Of a stretch of 19,242 nt of DNA, positions 6,688 through 14,002 are shown piece after piece; within the stretch, counting starts at the first letter, position 1, and each line of letters begins with the position of its first letter. Where the stretch lies: assembly GCA_028288315.1 (NCBI GenBank), contig JAQBNY010000032.1:1-19242 (forward strand), read 5' to 3'. The notes under the pieces are model-generated. The model was not told the DNA's origin. It did no database searches and worked only from the letters and a program-made list of their open reading frames with translations. This DNA comes from Mucilaginibacter sp. (GTDB lineage: Bacteria > Bacteroidota > Bacteroidia > Sphingobacteriales > Sphingobacteriaceae). The position numbers and the translations under genes were made by a program.

Positions 6688-9600
6688 GTGACCACCGCAG
6701 GAAAAATACGTATACTGCTGTTTGTGCTATTTGTCAGTTTATTGTTTACAGCAATTGTTGTTGAAAAAACATATACGCCTACAGATAACCTTGCACAAAC
6801 AGCGCGGGTACTTGAAACTAATCTTCATGCAAAAGAAAATTACGTTTATAAGATTATAAACAATAAAAAATCTTTTGATAAAATAAAGCAGCTTTCCTTT
6901 AACTCTCCAAAAGCTTCAACTGTTATAAATGATTATACTGTCAATAATAGAATTTGGATTCTCACCTATAAAAACGACCGGTTATTTTTTTGGAGCGGTA
7001 TTAAAGCACTGCCCGATCCTAACAAAATAAAAGAAGGCTGTTCGTTCCTGAAACTTGCAAACGGATATTACGAGGTCATTAAAAAGACTCAGGGAGACTT
7101 TAAGGCCGTGTTTCTTATCCCGGTAAAAAATAATTATGCATTTGAGAACAAATACCTCGAGAACTCTTTTTCTGCTGGGATAAGTGATGATAGAAACATT
7201 GACATAGCCGACTTTACCGATAAGAATATTTATGCTATACATGATGTAAATGGCATTTACCTGTTTTCGGTAAAACTGATTAAAGGCAGGGTTAATAATC
7301 ATTTTTTTTATTTTGAGATATCTATCTGGCTTATAGCAATACTTACCCTTTGCATACTCATACATAATGTTGTAACCTATCTGGCCAATAAAAAAAACTA
7401 TGTATACCTGTCGCTTTTGGTTTTGGCTGTGTTTATTGTATTGTTCAGATTTATTAACCTGCATTATGGCTGGCCATATTTTACTCAACAGCTACCATTA
7501 TTCAATCCTATATTTTATGCATCAAGTTATGTTTACCCCTCTTTAGGCGATTTATGCCTTAATATATTAGCCATATGCTGGTTTGTAAGCTTTTTATACA
7601 CACAGCGCAATAAACTCATCACTAATGTTCCGTCTAAGGTGAATAGTTATATAATATATATAGCCTGTTTGCTTGTACTTATCGTTACCTCAACAACGCT
7701 GCTTAACCTGTTTTACGGCTTGGTTATTAACTCCAAGATTAATTTTGATGTAAACAACGTTCTAAACCTTACTGCATTTAGCTATCTGGGGGTGTTAATG
7801 TTGTGCTTTGCTTTCCTCACTTTTTTTTTATTAAACGAGGTTATACTTACAATTTACACCAAACTTGATATACGGCCTTTACAACAGGCAATAATGCTGA
7901 TAGCAGCTATTATAATTACCACAGCTGTGGTGACCTATTTATATGGCTTTACTTTATTTTATATTCTTTGGGGAATATTAGTTTTCATAAGAGGATACGC
8001 CTGTTTTTTTTATGATAAAAAGTTTAGCGCTACATCTTTCATTTGCATTATATTAATATGTGCTGTTATAGCAGCTATAAAGCTTAATTATTTTAAATCT
8101 GTTAAGGAACAGGAAACCCGCAAGGTATTGATCCAACGGCTGGAGATTCCGGATGATTTAACTGCCGATATCCTGTTTAAAAAAGTAGAAAAGAAAATAA
8201 TTGTTGACCCTTTTATTGTAAAGTATTTCATTAACAATGATCATGATTTCCTGAAAATACGCTTGCAAAAGCTGTATTTTGACAGGTACTTATCTAAATA
8301 CGACTTTAAAGTTCATGTGTTTAATGAATTTAATAAGCCCGTATCTGCAGATAAAAGTTATTCGCTTGAGAACTTTAAAGACCTGGTGGTTTACAGTTCA
8401 ATAAAAGTATCTGATTACTTTTACCGTGAGAATGACTCATTTGGCATTCAAAGCTACTTTGCCATTTTACCTGTAATTGATACTGGTAAAAATTTAGGCA
8501 CAATAGTAATTGAACTACGCTCCAAGCCATTTCTTGCTGCCGGGACATTTCCGGAGTTACTGGTAGATAAAGACATTAAACCGGAGATTGAATTTAAAGA
8601 TTACTCTTACGCCTTTTATACCGATAACAGGCTCATAGGGCAAAACGGCAGCTATATTTACAGTGTAGTTAACAAAGCTTTTAAAGGCGAACTAAAGAAA
8701 TACACCGTTCAAACCAATAGGGGTACTGATTCTGTTGGTTTTAATCAATTTACTAAATATAGCCATCTGCTATACAAGCCAAGTGAACGTAATTTAATAG
8801 TTGTTAGTAAAGAAGAAAATGCTTTCCTGTCATACCTTACTGCGCTTACTTTCTTTTTTGTTGTTTTACTGGCCTTTAGTGCTGTTGTTATTATTATACG
8901 TTTGTTATGGGTAAAAGTTAAAATATTTAACATTAATAATAACCGCATAAACTGGAGCTTTAAATTAAATTTTGATAGGATATTGTACAAAACACGTATA
9001 CAATTCTCTATGATATTTGCAGTGGTGATAACTCTGGTACTGGTAGGTTTTATAACATTTATATCAATAAGCAGCCAATACCAGGTGCAGCAGGATAAGC
9101 TTATCCGCTCTAAAATTATGCAGCTTTCTGCCGCATTAGAAAACGGCCCGTTAAAAAACTATGTTAATAATATTACAGAAGAAAGCAGGGTAGAATTTGA
9201 TCAGTTATCATCTACCTATTCGGCAGATATGACGTTATTTAACTTGAACGGGGTACCATTAATATCCACGCAACCCAAAATATACGAGTATGGTTTACTT
9301 GCCCGCAGGATGAATTCAAGAGCCTATATAGCTTTAAGTGCTCAACAAAAATCTGAAGTAATTAATGAAGAAAAAATTGGTGGCTTAAAATATAAAGCAG
9401 CCTATGTGCCATTAAGAAATGTAAAGCACGAAACCATAGCATATTTACAATTGCCTTATTTTGCAAATGAAAGCGATTATACCGAACGTATTGGCTCATT
9501 GCTGAACATTATGATAAATGTTTATGCTTTGGTATTTATTGCTATTGGTTTGTTTGCTGTGATAATTGCCCGCCAGATAACGGCCCCACTAAATTTTATT

Positions 9601-10422
9601 CAATATAACTTAAGTAAAACTATATACGGTAAAAAGAACGAGCCCATTATGTGGGAACGTAATGATGAAATAGGCGCCCTGGTTAAAGAGTATAATAACA
9701 TGATTGCCGCCCTTGAAAACAGCGCTATAAAACTGGCACAGTCTGAAAGAGAAAGCGCATGGCGTGAAATGGCCAAGCAGGTTGCCCATGAGATAAAAAA
9801 TCCTCTTACACCGCTAAAGTTGGGCTTACAGTTGTTAGATAAATCATGGAAGGATAAAGACCCCAAGTTTGATCAAAAATTTGAGCGCTTTAGTAAATCA
9901 TTTGTTGAGCAGATAGAAAGTCTTTCGTCCATAGCATCAGAGTTTTCGGCTTTTGCAAAAATGCCCGATACACGTATTGAGCATTTAAATATTTTTGAAA
10001 CGTTGAGCCAGGCGGTAACCATATTTAAACATATGGATAACGTTACTATTCAGGTGCAACTGCCCGAAGAACCTTTTTATATAAGAGCCGATCGTGACCA
10101 GTTATTACGCTGTTTTAATAACCTTTTAAAGAATGCCATTGAAGCAACCCCGCAAGAGATACAATGCCTCATAGCAATTGAGTTTCTTATCACGAGTAAG
10201 AACATATTGCTTACTGTTAAAGACAATGGCAAAGGCATACCTGAAAATTTACGTGAGAAGATCTTTGAGCCTAACTTTACCACCAAAAGCTCGGGCACAG
10301 GGTTGGGCCTTGCATTCGTTAAAAACTCAATAGAGAATGCTAACGGCAAGGTTTGGTTTGAAACTACCCTTGGCATAGGTACTACATTCTACTTAAGCTT
10401 CCCCGCTGCAGATGTAGAATAA
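6688..10422 (+). CDS. large multi-pass sensor histidine kinase, NtrY-like core
   Basis: Membrane histidine kinase of 1244 residues, far longer than ordinary kinases. In order: TM 8-26; an extracytoplasmic region to about 208; a block of some eight membrane helices (about 210-468); a second extracytoplasmic region (470-710); TM about 712-735; TM about 772-796; a third periplasmic domain (797-935); TM 940-962; HAMP (about 963-1012, with ITAPLNFIQ); HisKA with phosphoacceptor His1034 in VAHEIKNPLTPLKLGLQLL; and an HATPase domain with NNLLKNAIEA (about 1144), DNGKGIP (1179-1185) and GTGLGLAFVKNS (about 1204). The H-box with EIKNPLTP recalls NtrY-type kinases. No receiver domain or adjacent response regulator exists, so it is an orphan and its signal is unknown. 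The GTG start is chosen because the first helix follows immediately and no in-frame ATG is near. AT content is higher than in its neighbours, mainly in the membrane block. Confidence 0.9.
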   Translation: MTTAGKIRILLFVLFVSLLFTAIVVEKTYTPTDNLAQTARVLETNLHAKENYVYKIINNKKSFDKIKQLSFNSPKASTVINDYTVNNRIWILTYKNDRLFFWSGIKALPDPNKIKEGCSFLKLANGYYEVIKKTQGDFKAVFLIPVKNNYAFENKYLENSFSAGISDDRNIDIADFTDKNIYAIHDVNGIYLFSVKLIKGRVNNHFFYFEISIWLIAILTLCILIHNVVTYLANKKNYVYLSLLVLAVFIVLFRFINLHYGWPYFTQQLPLFNPIFYASSYVYPSLGDLCLNILAICWFVSFLYTQRNKLITNVPSKVNSYIIYIACLLVLIVTSTTLLNLFYGLVINSKINFDVNNVLNLTAFSYLGVLMLCFAFLTFFLLNEVILTIYTKLDIRPLQQAIMLIAAIIITTAVVTYLYGFTLFYILWGILVFIRGYACFFYDKKFSATSFICIILICAVIAAIKLNYFKSVKEQETRKVLIQRLEIPDDLTADILFKKVEKKIIVDPFIVKYFINNDHDFLKIRLQKLYFDRYLSKYDFKVHVFNEFNKPVSADKSYSLENFKDLVVYSSIKVSDYFYRENDSFGIQSYFAILPVIDTGKNLGTIVIELRSKPFLAAGTFPELLVDKDIKPEIEFKDYSYAFYTDNRLIGQNGSYIYSVVNKAFKGELKKYTVQTNRGTDSVGFNQFTKYSHLLYKPSERNLIVVSKEENAFLSYLTALTFFFVVLLAFSAVVIIIRLLWVKVKIFNINNNRINWSFKLNFDRILYKTRIQFSMIFAVVITLVLVGFITFISISSQYQVQQDKLIRSKIMQLSAALENGPLKNYVNNITEESRVEFDQLSSTYSADMTLFNLNGVPLISTQPKIYEYGLLARRMNSRAYIALSAQQKSEVINEEKIGGLKYKAAYVPLRNVKHETIAYLQLPYFANESDYTERIGSLLNIMINVYALVFIAIGLFAVIIARQITAPLNFIQYNLSKTIYGKKNEPIMWERNDEIGALVKEYNNMIAALENSAIKLAQSERESAWREMAKQVAHEIKNPLTPLKLGLQLLDKSWKDKDPKFDQKFERFSKSFVEQIESLSSIASEFSAFAKMPDTRIEHLNIFETLSQAVTIFKHMDNVTIQVQLPEEPFYIRADRDQLLRCFNNLLKNAIEATPQEIQCLIAIEFLITSKNILLTVKDNGKGIPENLREKIFEPNFTTKSSGTGLGLAFVKNSIENANGKVWFETTLGIGTTFYLSFPAADVE

Positions 10423-10452
10423 AAAGCCCGGCTATGTTTTGCATAACCGGGC
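10421..10452 (-). terminator. rho-independent terminator of the coiled-coil gene
   Basis: Read on the minus strand: GCCCGG-TTATG-CAAAA-CATA-GCCGGGC followed by TTTTT, a GC-rich stem with one internal mismatch. It begins 27 nt after the stop of the coiled-coil gene. The U-tract overlaps the stop codon of the convergent histidine kinase gene; the same hairpin on the plus strand lacks a T-run and would be a weaker stop for that gene. Confidence 0.85.
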
Positions 10453-10479
10453 GGAAAGATCAATATTAAAAGCCTTGGC

Positions 10480-11397
10480 TTATTTAAGTGTAAATTCCGT
10501 TTTACCCATTGTAAATCCATCGGCATATAACAATACGGTATAAGTACCTTTCTGGAAAGGCGATGGATTAACCCAATCAATAATATAACCGGTGCCATCA
10601 TCTTTGTAATCAATAGATGTTTTGTAAGTGTATTGCAGGTCCTGGCTATCAGCATTAAATGTACCGGAATCAGTTTGAGCGATAAGGTTACCTGTAGGAT
10701 CTATAATACGTACATAAACATCATGCAGGCCTTTCTCTGCAACAGCATTGCTGGCAACAGTAAAGTTTATTTTTATTTTTTGAGCTTGTTTGGCCTTTTT
10801 TACGTCAGATTCTTTACCACTGTTCTTTACCTTATAGGCAACAACCTCAGCATTCCCAATTTTTAGTGCCGATGCCACTTTTACCTTGGTATCCAGCTCC
10901 TGATTTTGTTTTTCGAGTGTAGTGGCTTTTTCGCTTACACTGGCCAGGTTAGTTTTTAAAGTATCACGCTCGGTAGCTAGGTTTACGTTTTCCTTTTTCA
11001 GCTCTTCAATATCGGCAGTGTATTTAGTTACAAAATATCTTAGCTGTTTAATATCTTCCTGTGCTTTATTCAGTTCGGCAACTGTTAATTTGCCTTTTGC
11101 AAGCGCGCTCCTTAAAACCTTAATTTTAGCTCTTAATGAGTCGTTCTTTGCCTGCATCTCTACAGTCATTTTTGCCCGCCCCGAGTTTACCTGCTCTATT
11201 TGGGCCTCAAGGCTATCCAATTCGGTTTGCAGTCTTGTTTTTTCATCGTTCTGATAAACAATTTTTGTATCCGATTTATTTTTTTGCGTATATAAATATA
11301 CGTCAGTACCTAACAGCGCCACAACTACGGCTATAAGAAAGTAAATAACATTCGAATTTTTTTTAGGGGCTTGTTCGGGTTGGGATTGGTATTCCAT
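10480..11397 (-). CDS. membrane-anchored coiled-coil protein of unknown function
   Basis: I do not recognise a named family. The 305 residues comprise a short charged N-terminus (PKKNSN at 11-16), one membrane helix (about 17-36, VIYFLIAVVVALLGTDVYLY), a long coiled coil (about 45-185, heptads rich in Leu, Glu and Lys, for example LDSLEAQIEQV and TLEKQNQELDTKV), then a Lys-rich linker and a C-terminal beta-rich domain (about 190-305) with DVYVRIIDPTGNLI, IDYKDDGTGYIIDW and FQKGTYTVLLYADG. This end resembles an immunoglobulin-like sandwich. The lysines before the helix suggest the N-terminus stays in the cytosol, with the coiled coil projecting into the periplasm. It is monocistronic, with its own terminator, and convergent with the histidine kinase. 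A structural or envelope-spanning role is an inference only. Confidence 0.85.
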   Translation of the reverse strand: MEYQSQPEQAPKKNSNVIYFLIAVVVALLGTDVYLYTQKNKSDTKIVYQNDEKTRLQTELDSLEAQIEQVNSGRAKMTVEMQAKNDSLRAKIKVLRSALAKGKLTVAELNKAQEDIKQLRYFVTKYTADIEELKKENVNLATERDTLKTNLASVSEKATTLEKQNQELDTKVKVASALKIGNAEVVAYKVKNSGKESDVKKAKQAQKIKINFTVASNAVAEKGLHDVYVRIIDPTGNLIAQTDSGTFNADSQDLQYTYKTSIDYKDDGTGYIIDWVNPSPFQKGTYTVLLYADGFTMGKTEFTLK

Positions 11398-11652
11398 GTT
11401 GTAATAATTAAAGTTTTTTTTAGTGTTAACGGATTTCCGTCAATTAACTACGGCTTCTTTTTTATCTAAATAAATATAAGCAAAATAGAAACAAAAACAT
11501 AAATCTGTTTGCTTATGGTACAATATAGTGTTACAGGGCTAAAATAAGTACAATATGATTAAAACACAAAATGCCTCAATTTATTATATTAATAATAAAA
11601 GAGCTAAACAATCAGTTTATATCTTTGCAACTTTAATAAAAACATCTACTTA
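11398..11652. promoter_or_regulatory. divergent intergenic region between the coiled-coil gene and the glycoside hydrolase gene
   Basis: These 255 bp are AT-rich and non-coding in all frames as far as I can see. They contain the promoter of the hydrolase gene (TATCTTTG, 11620-11627) and, near the coiled-coil gene, a hairpin-capable stretch GTTAACGGATTTCCGTCAATTAAC (given as two parts: GTTAACGGATTTCCGT 11425-11440, then CAATTAAC), whose ACGGA/TCCGT and GTTAA/TTAAC arms pair with a 3-nt bulge. It would lie in the 5' leader of the coiled-coil mRNA. Confidence 0.5.
11620..11627 (+). promoter_or_regulatory. Bacteroidota -7 element upstream of the GHL10 gene
   Basis: TATCTTTG is an exact TAnnTTTG match ending 25 nt before the ATG at 11653, giving a leader of about 20 nt. 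I see no TTTG -33 box at the usual distance in the very AT-rich upstream stretch. Confidence 0.5.
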
Positions 11653-13206
11653 ATGCTTTTATACAAATACGTCCTGTCTTTAGTTTGTTTTTTACTGCTA
11701 TTTTCATTAACATTTGCCCAAACGGTTGCACCTGAGGTAGTTAATAAAACCCAGCCCAAGCGCGAATTTCGAGGTGTTTGGATGGCTTCCGTAGTAAACC
11801 TTGACTGGCCACAAAATGCTAAAGCTACCACAGAAAGGCAAAAAAAAGATCTTACCGATCAGCTAAATTCACATCAGCAAACAGGCATTAATGCCATAAT
11901 GTTTCAAGTAAGGCCCGCTGCTGATGCTTTTTATGCTAAAAGCCGCGAGCCATGGTCAAAGTATTTAACAGGTGTGCAAGGCCAGGCACCCAACCCATTA
12001 TATGACCCGCTGGAGTTTGCTACAACCGAGGCACATAAGCGGGGCATGGAGTTGCACGCGTGGTTTAATCCATACCGGGCCACCTTTGATGGCAAGTTTA
12101 ATACGTTGGCACCAAATCATATAACCCGTACTAAGCCAGAATGGTTTTTTATTTACGAAGGCATAAAACTATTTAATCCCGGTTTGCCTGAGGTACGCGA
12201 ATATATAGTTCAGGTAATATTGGATGTGGTTAAGAACTACGACGTAGACGGCATTCACATGGATGATTATTTTTACCCGTACCCGGCTAAAGGACAGGTT
12301 ATTAATGATGCCGATGCCTATGCCAAATACGGAGAGGGTTTTGAGGATATACGTGACTGGCGACGAGATAACGTTGACAAGCTAGTACAAATGCTAAATG
12401 ATAGCATCCATAAGTATAAACCAAACATGAAGTTTGGCATTAGTCCGTTTGGGATATGGGCCAACGTTCGTCAGCTCCCTGATGGCTCTGAAACCGCCGG
12501 TGGCTCATCATATTTTGAAAACTTTGCAGATTCGCGTAAATGGATGAGAGAAGGATGGGTGGATTATATTAACCCACAAATTTACTGGCATATTGGTTTC
12601 CGTGCGGCAGCATTTGAAAAATTAGTGGATTGGTGGAGCAATAACACTTACAATAGGCATTTATATATTGGGCAGGCCCCATATAAGTTTTATGAGGCCC
12701 GAAGCCCTGCATTTAAAAACCCGTCTGAAATACCCAACCAATTGCGGTTAATTCGTGCAAATCCGCGGGTACAGGGAAGTGTTTATTTCCGATCATTAAA
12801 CCTGGTTGCCAATGCCAACCATTTATCTGATTCATTAAGGAGCGACTTTTACCGTTACCCCGCGTTACCACCGCCAATGCTATGGTTGGACTCTGTACCG
12901 CCAATGCCACCTCAAAATTTCATGGGTAAGGCTGAAGGTAAAGGAGTTTTATTGAAATGGGAAACACCACTAATTGCAAAAGATAGTGAAGCGGTTTATG
13001 GCTATGTGGTATACAGGTTTGAAGAAAATGAAAAATTTAACATGGAGGACCCGAAGAATATCCTGCACATTCAATACGACACGGAAACCATTTATCAGGA
13101 TACCAATGTGCAAGCAGGCAAAACCTACTTTTATGTAATAACCGCACTTGATCGATTAAAGAATGAAAGTGATCGCTCTCCAACTATCGCGGTAACGGTG
13201 AAGTAG
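11653..13206 (+). CDS. secreted GHL10/DUF187-type glycoside hydrolase with C-terminal Fn3-like domain
   Basis: Predicted exported glycoside hydrolase of the TIM-barrel family that includes B. subtilis YngK and E. coli DigH (YddW), the latter acting on denuded peptidoglycan glycan strands. The 517 residues begin with a signal peptide (LVCFLLLFSLTFA, probable cleavage before Gln23), then EFRGVWMASVVNLDWP (about 38-53), FQVRPAADAFY, HAWFNPYR, YDVDGIHMDDYFYPYP (Asp204/Asp205 in the usual acid position), FGISPFGIWANVR and DYINPQIYWHIGF. After a proline-rich linker (LPPPMLWLDSVPPMPPQNF) a fibronectin type III-like domain spans about 425-515. ATG 11653 fits the signal peptide. It is monocistronic and convergent with the DUF1835 gene remnant. 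Action on cell-wall glycan is inferred from the family; the exact bond is not known. Confidence 0.88.
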   Translation: MLLYKYVLSLVCFLLLFSLTFAQTVAPEVVNKTQPKREFRGVWMASVVNLDWPQNAKATTERQKKDLTDQLNSHQQTGINAIMFQVRPAADAFYAKSREPWSKYLTGVQGQAPNPLYDPLEFATTEAHKRGMELHAWFNPYRATFDGKFNTLAPNHITRTKPEWFFIYEGIKLFNPGLPEVREYIVQVILDVVKNYDVDGIHMDDYFYPYPAKGQVINDADAYAKYGEGFEDIRDWRRDNVDKLVQMLNDSIHKYKPNMKFGISPFGIWANVRQLPDGSETAGGSSYFENFADSRKWMREGWVDYINPQIYWHIGFRAAAFEKLVDWWSNNTYNRHLYIGQAPYKFYEARSPAFKNPSEIPNQLRLIRANPRVQGSVYFRSLNLVANANHLSDSLRSDFYRYPALPPPMLWLDSVPPMPPQNFMGKAEGKGVLLKWETPLIAKDSEAVYGYVVYRFEENEKFNMEDPKNILHIQYDTETIYQDTNVQAGKTYFYVITALDRLKNESDRSPTIAVTVK

Positions 13207-13213
13207 CTATCAT

Positions 13214-13342
13214 TTAAATTATATACCCGCGTTCGGTAAGGTGGTTTAGATAGATATCCAGTTCTTTATCGCCCATTCCGTAGATTTTTTCGGTTTCCCA
13301 AAATGTGATATAAATCTCGTGTTTATTGGTGATTCAGCTTTT
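13214..13342 (-). pseudogene. in-frame C-terminal remnant of the DUF1835 gene, beyond two stop codons
   Basis: After the TAA (13345-13343) that ends the DUF1835 frame, the same frame continues Lys, Ser, stop TGA (13336-13334), then 39 uninterrupted codons to a TAA at 13216-13214. The peptide begins ITNKHEIYITFWETEK, continues IYGMGDKELDIYLNHL and ends TERGYII. It has protein-like composition, no start codon of its own except an internal ATG, and flows naturally from the upstream C-terminus: reading TAA as Leu and TGA as Gly would give LLDI-LKSG-ITNKHE. I infer that it was the C-terminal segment (probably the DUF3658-like part) of the neighbouring protein. Readthrough is the alternative to gene decay. 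Confidence 0.65.
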
Positions 13343-14002
13343 TTAAATATCAAGCAATTTTTGATGAATGTAATTTAAACCATTTGCATTAGTCAGCAAG
13401 CGTTTTAAATGTGCCTGCATAGCAAACTTTAATGGAGACAAATTACCCCAAAATTGTGTTTCATCCAGCCACGCTTTTAAGCGGTCGGCGTTATTACTTA
13501 CATATAAATTCCATGCTTGTGTGGCAAGGGCAAAATCATACTCCCCTAACTGCACCCGGTTATTGTCATACAAGTATTCCAATTGCTCACCGTTTAACTC
13601 ACCCATTCCGCCAAAGTTTTCTATGCCTGGAAATTCAGCAGGACAAATGAGGTAAATAGCTGGGGCAGATAGGTTGGTTTGCTGTTCAAGCAGCATCATT
13701 GCTCCTAATAAATTTACCTGGAAATGTAAATCATATTCAAACCTTAAATTTATTTCCTGGTAGGGCTCGTTTAGTCTTTCAAGGTGAACGATCATTCCAT
13801 CATGATAATGTTCGGGCGTTTCATCAAAGGCTTTGCAGATAAATTCAGAGCGCCTGTTCCAAAAATCTGCAGTAGAAACATTTGTTGAGACCGGCCCTTC
13901 AGATAATACTTCTCGCCAAACCATTATGTCACCCTCAAGTCCTGTTTGTTCAAAACCGTATAAAGTGGCATCGCCATTTAGTACGTGTAAGATATTATTC
14001 AT
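13343..14002 (-). CDS. DUF1835 domain protein, apparently C-terminally truncated
   Basis: The 219 residues open with MNNILHVLNGDATLYGFEQTGLEGDIMVWREVLSEGPV, split as an N-terminal NILHVLNGDA motif (3-12) and IMVWREVLSEGP (26-37), typical of DUF1835 proteins, whose biochemical function is unknown. The middle is alpha-helical with many acidic and aromatic residues (for example YLICPAEFPGIENFGGMG). The start ATG at 14002 overlaps the ligase stop by 8 bp, so it is translationally coupled as the third gene of the exonuclease-ligase operon. The frame ends at TAA 13345-13343, but matching coding sequence for another 39 residues follows after a second stop (see the remnant entry); uninterrupted, the protein would be 262 residues. 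It may be inactive, or functional in shortened form. Confidence 0.8.
   Translation of the reverse strand: MNNILHVLNGDATLYGFEQTGLEGDIMVWREVLSEGPVSTNVSTADFWNRRSEFICKAFDETPEHYHDGMIVHLERLNEPYQEINLRFEYDLHFQVNLLGAMMLLEQQTNLSAPAIYLICPAEFPGIENFGGMGELNGEQLEYLYDNNRVQLGEYDFALATQAWNLYVSNNADRLKAWLDETQFWGNLSPLKFAMQAHLKRLLTNANGLNYIHQKLLDI

Noticed and set aside
6982..7488. 168-codon minus-strand open frame inside the histidine kinase gene
   Set aside because: It lies antisense to the AT-rich kinase region and has no motif; long chance frames are expected there.
10426..10452. Strong plus-strand terminator for the histidine kinase
   Set aside because: The hairpin is followed by GGAAAGATC on the plus strand, not by T; the T-run exists only on the minus strand, so it serves mainly the coiled-coil gene.
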